A stretch of DNA of 64,000 bases, from NCBI RefSeq assembly GCF_001278845.1, contig NZ_CP012590.1, forward strand, positions 434,001 to 498,000, read 5' to 3'. Positions 26,695 to 42,408 of this stretch are shown one piece after another. Made by a program: the position numbers and the translations under genes. The notes under the pieces were generated by a model. That model made no database searches and had not been told where the DNA came from. It saw only the letters and a program-made list of their open reading frames with translations. The stretch comes from Actinomyces sp. oral taxon 414. Lineage in GTDB: Bacteria; Actinomycetota; Actinomycetes; Actinomycetales; Actinomycetaceae. The first letter of the stretch is position 1. Every line of letters starts with the position of its first letter.

Positions 26695-26860
26695 CCTGCC
26701 CAAGACCGCAGGTCGCCCGCCCCGGCGGGACCAAGTCCGACGACGTCGGAGCCCGCGCAGGTGAGACGAGAGCCCCCCGCATCGGCGGGGATGCGGCCCC
26801 GTGCCACCGGCGCGGGGCCTTACTGTCGTCGTGGGATCCTGCGGCAGACCACGGAAGGAG
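26695..26860 (+). ncRNA. L10 leader (ribosomal protein autoregulatory leader)
   Basis: The leader of rplJ shows two GCAGGT motifs (26708-26713 and within 26757-26763) set in an imperfect stem, as in the L10-L12-binding leader known from many bacteria. Downstream are competing hairpins: CCGCATC with GATGCGG around 26777-26796, and a GGCCCCG/CGGGGCC stem at 26795-26819. In this family, binding of excess L10-L12 complex to the kink-turn lowers rplJL expression. The identification is from position and motif, not a covariance search. Confidence 0.7.
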
Positions 26861-26865
26861 GGCCC

Positions 26866-27387
26866 ATGGCAAGGCCTGACAAGGAGGCGGTGATCGCCCG
26901 GCTCGCGGACAGGTTCCGCACCTCGGACGCCGTCCTGCTGACCGAGTACCGCGGGCTGAGCGTCGCCGACCTCAAGGCGCTGCGCCGCTCCCTCGCCGGT
27001 AACGCCGAGTACGCCGTGGTGAAGAACACGCTCGCCGCGATCGCCGCCCGCCGCGCCGGGCTGGAGGACCTCGCGGAGGACTTCACGGGCCCCTCGGCCC
27101 TGGCCTTCGTCACCGGGGAGCCGGTCGAGGCCGCCAAGGCGCTGCGTGACTTCGCCAGGGACAACGCCAATCTCGTTCTCAAGGGCGGCATGATGGACGG
27201 CAACGTCCTGGATGCCGCCGGGGTCGAGAAGCTGGCCTCACTCGAGTCCCGCGAGGTGCTGCTCGCCAAGGCCGTCGGCGCCGTCCAGGCGTCCCTGGCC
27301 AAGGCCGCGTACCTGTTCGCCGCGCCCGCCACCCAGGCGGTGCGCACCGTCGACGCCCTGCGCGACAAGCAGGAGGCCGCGGCCTGA
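26866..27387 (+). CDS. rplJ: 50S ribosomal protein L10 (uL10)
   Basis: 173 residues; [17 protein letters not shown], then [20 protein letters not shown] and [13 protein letters not shown], all typical. The C-terminal helix ([20 protein letters not shown]) is the binding platform for L7/L12 dimers at the stalk base. The ATG at 26866 has GGAAGGAGGG upstream. Autoregulated through the leader before it. Confidence 0.96.
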   Translation: MARPDKEAVIARLADRFRTSDAVLLTEYRGLSVADLKALRRSLAGNAEYAVVKNTLAAIAARRAGLEDLAEDFTGPSALAFVTGEPVEAAKALRDFARDNANLVLKGGMMDGNVLDAAGVEKLASLESREVLLAKAVGAVQASLAKAAYLFAAPATQAVRTVDALRDKQEAAA

Positions 27388-27473
27388 GCCGCGCGCGTCA
27401 CCCATCCCCATCAATTCGGGGCCCTGCGCCGCGGCGCGCAGCCGGACCCGCTTTCCAGGAAGGAACGTCCACT

Positions 27474-27860
27474 ATGGCGAAGCTGACCATCGACGAGCTC
27501 ATCGAGGCCTTCAAGGAGCTCACCCTCATCGAGCTGAGCGAATTCGTCAAGGCCTTCGAGGAGACCTTCGACGTCAAGGCCGCCGCCCCGGCCGCCGTGG
27601 CCGTGGCCGCCGCCCCGGCCGCCGGCGAGGCCGCCCAGGAGGAGGAGAAGGACGAGTTCGACGTCGTCCTCGACTCCATCGGCGACAAGAAGATCCAGGT
27701 CATCAAGGAGGTGCGCGCCCTGACCTCCCTGGGCCTGAAGGAGGCCAAGGCCCTCGTCGACTCCGCCCCCAAGGCCGTCCTCGAGGGCGTCAACAAGGAG
27801 ACCGCCGAGAAGGCCAAGGCCCAGCTCGAGGGCGCCGGCGCCTCTGTCACCCTCAAGTGA
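27474..27860 (+). CDS. rplL: 50S ribosomal protein L7/L12 (bL12)
   Basis: 128 residues: N-terminal dimerisation helices ([20 protein letters not shown]), an Ala/Val-rich hinge (~38-55), and the C-terminal factor-binding domain ([34 protein letters not shown]). It forms the flexible stalk that recruits translational GTPases. It follows rplJ by 86 bp and is followed by a strong hairpin. Confidence 0.97.
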   Translation: MAKLTIDELIEAFKELTLIELSEFVKAFEETFDVKAAAPAAVAVAAAPAAGEAAQEEEKDEFDVVLDSIGDKKIQVIKEVRALTSLGLKEAKALVDSAPKAVLEGVNKETAEKAKAQLEGAGASVTLK

Positions 27861-27921
27861 GCCGTCCCGGGTGAGCCGCTTGGCCGCCCCGGGTGAGCCT
27901 CCCGGCCTCCCGGCCGCCCCG

Positions 27922-27959
27922 ATCGTGCCCCGTCCGCCTCCCGGCGGGCGGGGCACGAT
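27922..27959 (+). terminator. long hairpin between rplL and rpoB (terminator or attenuator)
   Basis: A 17-bp stem with a single G-U pair (27922-27938 with 27943-27959) and a 4-nt loop, starting 62 bp after the rplL stop. There is no U tract. In many bacteria a partial terminator here adjusts rpoBC relative to ribosomal protein output. Confidence 0.75.
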
Positions 27960-28062
27960 GCGCGCGGGGACCGGAAGGGCGCGGCGAGGCAGTATGCGCG
28001 ACTGTGGCGCGAATCGCAAGACCCAATGCGTCTGCGGTATGGAGGGCCCGGGGGCGTGCGTG

Positions 28063-28068
28063 TACGCT
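28063..28068 (+). promoter_or_regulatory. candidate -10 box (TACGCT) of the rpoBC operon
   Basis: Located 143 bp before the rpoB start in the 350-bp gap after rplL. No clear -35 box. Apart from this and the hairpin at 27922 I see nothing else in the gap. Confidence 0.35.
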
Positions 28069-28210
28069 AGCGCTTTGCGTCCATTGTGTGTATGAGCACT
28101 GGAGGCGCCGTCCGGCCGTGGACCCCGAGGGCCCTGCGCGCCGCGCCGGCGCCCACCGGCACCTCGCAGTGTACGCAGAGTGATCCCCGAGATGAGGGAA
28201 GGATCCCCCT

Positions 28211-31732
<3,522 letters not shown>

Positions 31733-31747
31733 CTCGCTGCGACTCAC

Positions 31748-31784
31748 GCGCCCCCGCCGCGCCCCGCGGCGACGGCGGGGGCGC
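31748..31784 (+). promoter_or_regulatory. hairpin between rpoB and rpoC
   Basis: Perfect 12-bp GC stem (31748-31759 with 31773-31784), 13-nt loop, filling most of the 95-bp spacer. It may stabilise or divide the message; whether it terminates some transcripts is not decidable here. Confidence 0.55.
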
Positions 31785-31827
31785 CCCACCGGATAATCCT
31801 GATGAGAACACATCGGAAGTAGGAACT

Positions 31828-35799
<3,972 letters not shown>

Positions 35800-35827
35800 G
35801 CGCGCCCGCCCCGTCGCGGGGCCCTGA

Positions 35828-35864
35828 GCGGCGGCCCGCCACCTGCCCGGTGGCGGGCCGCCGC
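35828..35864 (+). terminator. strong terminator after rpoC
   Basis: Perfect 16-bp GC-rich stem (35828-35843 with 35849-35864) and a 5-nt loop, 29 bp after the rpoC stop. It separates the housekeeping operon from the accessory gene block. Confidence 0.85.
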
Positions 35865-35922
35865 GCGGTAGCGGAAGGTCCGCCTTGGGCCCGCATTCGT
35901 CCACCGCGGTGAAGAGGCCGAG

Positions 35923-35944
35923 CAAGTACAATTTCTTGTACTTG
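35923..35944. promoter_or_regulatory. perfect 9-bp inverted repeat, candidate operator of the accessory block
   Basis: Arms CAAGTACAA (35923-35931) and TTGTACTTG (35936-35944) flank a TTTC spacer. It is an AT-rich island in GC-rich DNA, lies 134 bp before the first gene of the block, and its right arm runs into the -35 box. The left arm also contains TACAAT, itself a good -10 hexamer. No regulator gene is adjacent, so the binder would be encoded elsewhere. Confidence 0.7.
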
Positions 35945-35970
35945 ACTCGACTCCGCCCGCGCATCATGAT
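35942..35970 (+). promoter_or_regulatory. promoter of the Hsp70/GTPase/tubulin block
   Basis: TTGACT at 35942-35947 and CATGAT at 35965-35970 with 17-bp spacing. The -35 overlaps the last three bases of the inverted repeat, so a bound regulator would block polymerase. The predicted leader is about 100 nt. Confidence 0.6.
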
Positions 35971-36077
35971 GAGGCCCGTCGTGCCGCGGGTGGGGCCGGT
36001 GACCTTCCCCCATGGTGCGTCGGTGCACCCGCCGGAGTCCTCTTTCCCCTCCGGCAGCCGAGGCGAAGGAGCAACGT

Positions 36078-36791
36078 ATGGATTCGGCCCAGGACACGTG
36101 TGCGCGTGCGGATGACGATTGCGGCCCCGGGGCGGACGCCGCCGCGGACGAGTACGTGCCCGCCCCGCCCCGCACCGAACCGGAGGACGACCGGGTGGCC
36201 AGGGCCCTGGAGGACCTGAACGGAACCTGGTCCAGGGCGCTGGAGGAGCTGACGCTGGCCGCTCGGATGCACGATCGGATCACCGAGCTCCAGGCGGATC
36301 AGGTCAATGCGCTGCTGTCGCCGGTGGCGCGCCACCTCATCCGCCTGCGCGAGCAGCTCCTCGACGCCGCCGGACGGTGCGCGATCGCGCCCGTTCCCAA
36401 TCTCGGCGAACAGTTGGACTTCTTCGCCGAGGGCGTGCAGGACGCTTTGGAGATGCTCGGGGTGGAGGAGGTGGCGCCCGCCGTGGGCTCGGCCTTCGAC
36501 CGCTCGCGCCTGCGCGCCGTCGAACGGATCGCGACGCCGTACGCCGAGCGGGACCGGACGGTGGCCAGGACCGTGCGCCCCGGTCACGCCTTCGTCGGGG
36601 CGGGCTCCGCCCTCAAACCCGCCGAAGTCGGCGTCTACGTCTACGATCCGGAGCTTGCCTCGGCGACGTCGGCCGAGGAGCAGGCCGTGTCCGTCAAAGA
36701 TGTCGATGACCGGGGACGCGCCGCCCCCGCCCGCGCGGAGGGGGCGGAGCCCGACCGCACGCCGCTCCGACCGGATGTGCCGCAGAACTGA
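36078..36791 (+). CDS. divergent GrpE-like nucleotide exchange factor
   Basis: 237 residues. Residues ~45-110 form the long helix of GrpE-type proteins (LNGTWSRALEELTLAARMHDRITELQ split by DQVNALLSPVARHL). The β-domain at ~140-190 reads AVGSAFDRSRLRAVERIATP, then DRTVARTVRPGHAF and LKPAEVGVYVYD, which parallels the GrpE core (F-D-x-x-x-H-x-A-V ... V-x-x-V-x-x-x-GY ... L-R-P-A-x-V-x-V). The N-terminus is acidic and disordered and the C-terminal tail is charged. GAAGGAG precedes the ATG. It lies 28 bp before an Hsp70 gene, so it most likely serves that chaperone rather than housekeeping DnaK. No DnaJ gene accompanies it. Confidence 0.75.
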   Translation: MDSAQDTCARADDDCGPGADAAADEYVPAPPRTEPEDDRVARALEDLNGTWSRALEELTLAARMHDRITELQADQVNALLSPVARHLIRLREQLLDAAGRCAIAPVPNLGEQLDFFAEGVQDALEMLGVEEVAPAVGSAFDRSRLRAVERIATPYAERDRTVARTVRPGHAFVGAGSALKPAEVGVYVYDPELASATSAEEQAVSVKDVDDRGRAAPARAEGAEPDRTPLRPDVPQN

Positions 36792-36819
36792 TCCAACTCA
36801 CCTGAGAGGAAGAGAGCAT

Positions 36820-38430
36820 ATGAGCGAGGACGTCTTCGGAATCGACCTGGGGACCACCTACTCGGCCATTGCGCATATGGACGAGTACGGTCGGCCGCAG
36901 ATCATCCAGAACCGCGATGGCCAGAACACCACACCCTCCGTCGTCTACTTCGAGAGCGCATCCAATTTCGTCGTCGGCCAGGAGGCGAAGAACGGCGCGA
37001 GGGTCTACCCCGATGAGACCGTCTCCCTCATCAAGCGGGAGATGGGGGAGAAGAACGAGCGCATCTTCTTCGACCAGCCCTTCTACCCGGAGACCATCTC
37101 CTCGCTCATCCTCAAGCAGCTGGTGACCGAGGCGCAGGAGGCGACGGGCTCGACCAGCAGCAAGGTCGTCATCACCGTCCCCGCCTACTTCGGCCTGGGG
37201 GAGAAGGAGTCCACCCGGCAGGCGGGCCAGATCGCCGGGCTCGACGTGGTCGGAATCCTGGCCGAGCCGGTCGCCGCGGCCCTGTCGGTGGGCATCACCT
37301 CCGCGCAGGACAAGTGCTACTTCGTCTACGACCTGGGCGGCGGCACCTTCGACTGCACCGTGCTGCGCGTCACGCAGAACGCATTCGAGGTCGTCGCCAC
37401 CGACGGCAACCGCAAGCTGGGCGGGGCGGATTGGGACGAGGCCCTCTTCGATCTCGTCCTGTCCAAATTCGTGCAGGAGAGCGGCATCGATGACGACCCG
37501 GCCGCCGACCCGGAGTTCTATCAGGGCCTCATGAACGACGTCGAGACCGCCAAGAAGACCCTGAGCAAGAAGGAGAAGGCGCGCCTGCGCTGCAGCTACG
37601 AGGGCGTGCAGGCCGTGATCTTCGTGACCAAGGAGGAGTTCGAGGCGGCGACCCGCCACCTTCTCAACGAGACGCTCGACATCGTCCAGCGGACCCTGGA
37701 CGCCGCCACGAGCAAGGTTCCCGGGCTGAATATCGACGAGGTCCTCCTGGTCGGCGGGTCCTCCCGCATGCCCCAGGTCGCCGAGGGCCTGTCCTCCCGC
37801 TTCCCCTGGCCGCTGAGGAACACGGAGTTCGACCTCGCCGTCGCCCAGGGCGCCGCCATCTACGGCAGCGGCGTGCAGCCGGCCGTGTCCGACGGAGACG
37901 GGAGCGAGGGCTCCGCCGCCCCCGCCGACGATCTGCCGATGCTGGGATCGGGCCAGGAGATCGTCCTGGACGGCCGTCAGGTCACCTTCACCAATGTGCT
38001 GTCCAAGTCCGTGGGCGTGCGCTTCTTCAACAAGAAGACCAAGGAGCACTACATCGGCTTCCTCGCCCACGCCCAGGACAAGCTGCCGGTTCACACGACC
38101 ATGACGGCGTTCACCATCGAGGATCACCAGACCTCGGTGGAGCTCCAGCTCTACGAGCAGTCCGGCGAGGCCGAGTCCCAGGAGGTCGAGCACAACAAGC
38201 GGATCACGCCCGAGGGCGTGGACCCCAGGATCACGGGCCTGCCGGACCTGCCGGAGGGCTCCCCCATCGAGCTGACGCTGTCGATCACCAATGAGGGCCT
38301 GGCCTCCCTGCACGCCGTGGAGCCCACCAGCGGCCATGAGCTGACCATGGAGGCCTCCCTGTCGACGATGCAGCCCGAGGAGCTCGAGCAGGCCCGCGGC
38401 ATTGTGTCGCGGATGGACATCAGCATCTGA
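36820..38430 (+). CDS. Hsp70-family chaperone (accessory DnaK paralogue)
   Basis: 536 residues. The actin-like ATPase domain (1-~360) has phosphate-1 FGIDLGTTYSAIAHMD, VVITVPAYFG, phosphate-2 YFVYDLGGGTFDCTVL and the adenosine motif EVLLVGGSSRMPQVAEGL. A short β-sandwich-like substrate domain follows (~375-536) with an acidic linker, but the helical lid of DnaK is missing, so it is shorter than DnaK (~610-620). RBS AGAGGAAGAG. With the GrpE-like gene before it and the Hsp70-vWA gene downstream it belongs to a dedicated chaperone module. Client proteins are unknown. Confidence 0.9.
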   Translation: MSEDVFGIDLGTTYSAIAHMDEYGRPQIIQNRDGQNTTPSVVYFESASNFVVGQEAKNGARVYPDETVSLIKREMGEKNERIFFDQPFYPETISSLILKQLVTEAQEATGSTSSKVVITVPAYFGLGEKESTRQAGQIAGLDVVGILAEPVAAALSVGITSAQDKCYFVYDLGGGTFDCTVLRVTQNAFEVVATDGNRKLGGADWDEALFDLVLSKFVQESGIDDDPAADPEFYQGLMNDVETAKKTLSKKEKARLRCSYEGVQAVIFVTKEEFEAATRHLLNETLDIVQRTLDAATSKVPGLNIDEVLLVGGSSRMPQVAEGLSSRFPWPLRNTEFDLAVAQGAAIYGSGVQPAVSDGDGSEGSAAPADDLPMLGSGQEIVLDGRQVTFTNVLSKSVGVRFFNKKTKEHYIGFLAHAQDKLPVHTTMTAFTIEDHQTSVELQLYEQSGEAESQEVEHNKRITPEGVDPRITGLPDLPEGSPIELTLSITNEGLASLHAVEPTSGHELTMEASLSTMQPEELEQARGIVSRMDISI

Positions 38431-38464
38431 GGCCGGGGGTCCGGGGGGATCGCGAGGAGAGACA

Positions 38465-41209
38465 ATGGAATTCGACAAGCAGTACCGTAAGTCCGTCCTC
38501 ACGGCGATCAAGAAGGACAAGTCCCTCCAGGCGGCCATTGACGCCGCCCTGCGGGCGATGAACGCCGATGAGGGCCTCGCGCTGCCCCCGGACCTCGACC
38601 TGCCCTTCCTCTACGGCATCGAGCCCTCCATGACCGACGCCCAGCTGGAGCAGCGGGTGCTCAGGGAGATGCCCTCGGTCTGGAACAAGAACAAGCGGCT
38701 CTTCCCCTTCTGCACCCGCCTCAAGTCCATCCACGACCTGCTCGTGCGGCGCAATCCCGCTATGAACCAGGACTTCTGGCGGGACCAGGTGAGGCGGGCG
38801 CAGGAGATCCGCGCGCAGCGGCTGGGCGAGCTGGCGCAGGCCATTGCGGCGGACAGCGGGGCCGCGGCCATTGGAGCCATTGAGCGCCCGGTCGTCGAAG
38901 GATTCGCCACCAGGGCCGGCGTCGACCCCGCCGCCCTCATCGAGGCCGTGGAGGCCTCCTCGGTGCGCGTCGTGGACCCCCTGGAGGAGCCCGAGATCCG
39001 CTATCGCCAGGGGACTGTCCGCCAGAAGCTGGCGGGTTCCCCCTTCCACACCCTCATCGACGCCATCCTCTGCATCGGGTCGACGGCGGATCTGGCGCGC
39101 CCCGACCACCAGATGCCCGACTCCTTCGCGATCGTCGGGGGATTCCGGCCCCAGGGCGGCTCGCGCGCCCGCATAGATCTGGCCCGGGCGATCGAGGCGC
39201 GCGACTACGCGTCCAAGGCCCCCACCGCCGAGGCCTCGGCGGTGGGCGAGGTCATGCGCGTCGTGCTCGAGGGCGTGACCACCGAACAGGAGCTGCAAGA
39301 TGCGCTCCTCATGAGCGTCATCGACTACGCCCGCCAGCTCGCCGTCTCCGCCCCCCGGCCCCAGGTCCTGGCGGCCCTGGTCAAAGCCCGCGTCGCCCCC
39401 GAGGACGCCGCCCGGATCGTCCTGCATGTCTCCGGGGGTTCGGCGGGGGGCCCCGTTGAGAACCTGGACACGGTCCGGGCGCACATTGCGGCCCACGAGC
39501 TGGTCGCCGCCCGGGCGGTGTGGACCCGTCTGGCCGGTACCGGGGCCGATCTTGGCGGGCAGGAGGCCCAGAGCACCCTGAAGACGCTCGTCGCCGAGGA
39601 GAGCTCCTTCGCGCAGGCCATGGAGCTCTTCTCCCGCCATCGCGACACCGACGTCCTGGCGGCGCGCGACGCCCTGCGCCGGGCCATTGCCATCTGTGCG
39701 GACGACGAGGAGGCTCCGCGCCTCCTGGAGACCATGCCCCCGTCCCCGCCGCGCGCCGTCCGGGCGGGGGTCGAGAGCACCGGGTCGGTCGTGCTCAACT
39801 GGAGCGAACCGGCGGAATTCACCGGCCAGGTCTCCTACCGGGTGCTGCGCCGCGAGGACCGGGCGCCCGCCGGCCCCCGGGACGGCGATCTCGTGGCCGA
39901 GGACGTCACCGCGCTGAGCGTGGAGGATCCGGCGCCGGTGTGCGCGCGCCCCCTGTACTACGGGGTCGTCGCGGTGACGCAGGGGCGGTGCTCGTCCCCG
40001 GAGACGGTGCAGACCCTGGTGCTGCCGGCCCCCGCGTCCCCTCGCGTGCACGTGGGGGAGACGAGGGCCGACGTCGCCTGGGAGCTGCCCCGGGCCGCCC
40101 TGTCCGCGGAGGCCCGGCTCGTCGAACCCGACGGGCGGACCCGGAGAGTGGGAACGGCCTCGCGCACCGCGCTGTCCCTGAGCGGTCTGAAGACCGGGGA
40201 GCGCTATGTCCTGCGCCTGCGGGGCGTGTACTCCCTGCCCGACGGCACCCGCCGCACCGGCGCCACCTTAGAGGTGGAGGTGATCCCCCACGGCGAGCTG
40301 CGGCCCGTGGGCGACCTGGCGGGGCGCCTGGAGGGCGGCGTCTCCGGCGGACGCGTGCGCGCGGTCTTCACCTGGAGCGCGGTCCCGGGGGCGGAGGTCC
40401 GCCTGTACCGGTCGCGCACGGGCATTGGCGCGGCGCCGGGCGCGCGGGTGGGACTGGACCGGATCGAGGAGCGCGGCGTGCGGATCCTGGGCACCGAGTC
40501 CGGCGACGCCGCCCACCGGGAGCTGACCGCCACTCTGCGTGCCGGCGCTCATCGGGTCGTGGCGGTGGTGGTCGACGGGAACCAGGGGCTGTGCGGCAAC
40601 GAGGTGGCTCTCGCCGCCGCCCCGCCGGTCGCGGATCTGCATCTGGACAGACTCGGTCAGAGCGTCAAATTGTCCTGGGTGTGGCCCGACGGCGACTACG
40701 CCGTCCGGCTCCGCTGGTCCACCCCCGACTCCCAGGCCGGCCGCGAGGTGCGGCGCGCCCAGTACGACGCCGAGGGCGGGGTCGTCCTGCCCATCGGGGA
40801 CGCGGGCGGGCGGATCGCCGTGTCGGTGGTCCCCGTCGGCCTGGCCGGATCCGTCGAGGGCATGGCCCAGACGCTGACGGTGCCGGCGCGCGCCCGCAGG
40901 CGTATCGCCTATCACGTGACCTGGCGCAAGAAGATGCTCGGCGGCCCCAGTGCCGCGGTCTTCGCCTTCGACGAGGCCCCTGGCGCCCCCTTCGACGTCC
41001 GACTCGTCGTGCGCGCGGGTCGTCACGCGCCGTCCTCGCGCGACGCGGAAACGGGGACGCGCCACCGCATTGACCCGGGTTCGCCCGAGGGCCTGGTCGT
41101 GGAGGTGCCCGTCGCGCGGGGCCGGGGAACCTGGTGGGCCAAGGCCTTCGCGGTTCAGGACGGGGTCAAACTCGTCGATCCCCCGATGAGCGAGTTGAAA
41201 GGAAACTAA
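38465..41209 (+). CDS. cytoplasmic helical/FN3-domain protein of the Hsp70 block
   Basis: 914 residues without signal peptide or TM segment. The first ~420 residues are helical (FDKQYRKSVLTAIKKDKSLQ at the N-terminus; RRAQEIRAQRLGELAQAIAA). At ~424-615 two fibronectin type III-like domains follow (PPSPPRAVRAGVESTGSVVL, LNWSEPAEFTGQVSYRVLRR; then SPRVHVGETRADVAWELP). Further β-sandwich-like units run to ~830, and a basic C-terminal domain ends at SELKGN. The gene follows the Hsp70 by 34 bp with GAGGAGAG upstream. FN3 domains in a cytoplasmic bacterial protein suggest a scaffold. I do not recognise the N-terminal domain; it may bind the chaperone or the GTPases. Confidence 0.7.
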   Translation: MEFDKQYRKSVLTAIKKDKSLQAAIDAALRAMNADEGLALPPDLDLPFLYGIEPSMTDAQLEQRVLREMPSVWNKNKRLFPFCTRLKSIHDLLVRRNPAMNQDFWRDQVRRAQEIRAQRLGELAQAIAADSGAAAIGAIERPVVEGFATRAGVDPAALIEAVEASSVRVVDPLEEPEIRYRQGTVRQKLAGSPFHTLIDAILCIGSTADLARPDHQMPDSFAIVGGFRPQGGSRARIDLARAIEARDYASKAPTAEASAVGEVMRVVLEGVTTEQELQDALLMSVIDYARQLAVSAPRPQVLAALVKARVAPEDAARIVLHVSGGSAGGPVENLDTVRAHIAAHELVAARAVWTRLAGTGADLGGQEAQSTLKTLVAEESSFAQAMELFSRHRDTDVLAARDALRRAIAICADDEEAPRLLETMPPSPPRAVRAGVESTGSVVLNWSEPAEFTGQVSYRVLRREDRAPAGPRDGDLVAEDVTALSVEDPAPVCARPLYYGVVAVTQGRCSSPETVQTLVLPAPASPRVHVGETRADVAWELPRAALSAEARLVEPDGRTRRVGTASRTALSLSGLKTGERYVLRLRGVYSLPDGTRRTGATLEVEVIPHGELRPVGDLAGRLEGGVSGGRVRAVFTWSAVPGAEVRLYRSRTGIGAAPGARVGLDRIEERGVRILGTESGDAAHRELTATLRAGAHRVVAVVVDGNQGLCGNEVALAAAPPVADLHLDRLGQSVKLSWVWPDGDYAVRLRWSTPDSQAGREVRRAQYDAEGGVVLPIGDAGGRIAVSVVPVGLAGSVEGMAQTLTVPARARRRIAYHVTWRKKMLGGPSAAVFAFDEAPGAPFDVRLVVRAGRHAPSSRDAETGTRHRIDPGSPEGLVVEVPVARGRGTWWAKAFAVQDGVKLVDPPMSELKGN

Positions 41210-41210
41210 T

Positions 41211-42407
41211 ATGGCGCTGTTCCGCTCCAAACAGGCCGTCTGCCCCTACTGCTACCGGCGTATCGAGTCCGACAAGGCGGCCTTCCGCTGCAACGGCCAC
41301 GCCGCCGCCGGCAAGTCCCGATGCGTGGCCAGGCCCGATCCCGAGCGCAAACAGGTCCTCGGCGTCGACGAGGCCGTCCTCCCCACGTGGCCCGACAAGC
41401 GCAGCCTGCTTCAGCGCCACCGGCCCTTCCTCTGCCCCGACTGCCTCGGGCCGACGACGCGGGTGTGCCCGGTGTGCCACACGCCCTGGCCCTCGACCTT
41501 CACGGCGGACAGCCCCCTCATCGGCCTGGTCGGCGTGCGCGGCTCGGGCAAGACGATTATGCTCTCGGTCCTCGCCCAGGAGCTGACCACGAGCATCCAG
41601 CGGCGCTTCGACGCCGCCATCCACCCCACCGGGAACAGGCGGCTCGTCAGTCAGCTCGCGAATTGGCGGTCGGACATGGGCCGGGGCGGGCATCTGCCCA
41701 GTCAGACCGAGACCTACCAGCACGTGTCGAAGGACCAGCGGGACTCCGCCGAGCCGGCGGTCTTCGAATGGCAGCTCGCCGACGGCAGGAACCGCCAGCG
41801 GTCCACCATCTTCTCCTTCTACGACACGGCCGGGGAAGACCTGGCCTCCATGGACCGGACCCGGGAGCTCAACTATCTGGCGGCCACCGACGGGGTCATT
41901 CTCCTGCTCGACCCCTTCGGCTTCACCGGCAATCACGACCTGGCCCGCAGCAAGGGCGTCGACGAGGACCTTCTTCACGACCGGCCCGAGGACGTGCTGC
42001 GCAATATTGTCGAGCTGCTGCGTCAGGCCGACCAGGTGGGCTCCAAGAAGAAGATCTCACGGCCCCTGGCCGTCGTCGTGTCCAAGATCGACGCCTTCTT
42101 CGACTCCATTGACGAGGACAGCCCACTGCGGCGCCCCAGCTCCGACCAGCCCTATTTCGACGAGGCCGAGTCGCTCGAGGTGCATGAGCACGTGGCCATG
42201 CTGCTCGACGAGTGGTCCGGCGGCGGGCTCCTGCGCATGCTGGAGCTCAACTTCTCCACCTTCCGACTCTTCGCCGCCTCGGCCCTGGGCGCGGAACCCG
42301 ACTACGCCCGGCGCACGGCCAACCCCCGCGGCGTCCTGCCCCACCGGGTGGCGGAGCCGCTCCTGTGGCTCATGGCGCGACGCGGCTTCCTGCCCAAGGA
42401 GGGCTGA
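41211..42407 (+). CDS. zinc-ribbon TRAFAC-type GTPase (double-GTPase-2-like)
   Basis: 398 residues. The N-terminus carries four Cys pairs (C11/C14, C27/C38, C75/C78, C86/C89) forming zinc ribbons. The P-loop is GVRGSGKT (108-115), the switch/Walker B is YDTAGED (204-210), and the base-recognition element is SKID (291-294) in place of NKxD. This combination matches the bacterial DO-GTPase-2 family as I recall it, which is usually next to GAP1 proteins, as here. The start is 1 nt after the previous stop and the next gene starts 1 nt after this stop, so expression is tightly linked. The protein is soluble. Confidence 0.8.
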   Translation: MALFRSKQAVCPYCYRRIESDKAAFRCNGHAAAGKSRCVARPDPERKQVLGVDEAVLPTWPDKRSLLQRHRPFLCPDCLGPTTRVCPVCHTPWPSTFTADSPLIGLVGVRGSGKTIMLSVLAQELTTSIQRRFDAAIHPTGNRRLVSQLANWRSDMGRGGHLPSQTETYQHVSKDQRDSAEPAVFEWQLADGRNRQRSTIFSFYDTAGEDLASMDRTRELNYLAATDGVILLLDPFGFTGNHDLARSKGVDEDLLHDRPEDVLRNIVELLRQADQVGSKKKISRPLAVVVSKIDAFFDSIDEDSPLRRPSSDQPYFDEAESLEVHEHVAMLLDEWSGGGLLRMLELNFSTFRLFAASALGAEPDYARRTANPRGVLPHRVAEPLLWLMARRGFLPKEG

Positions 42408-42408
42408 C

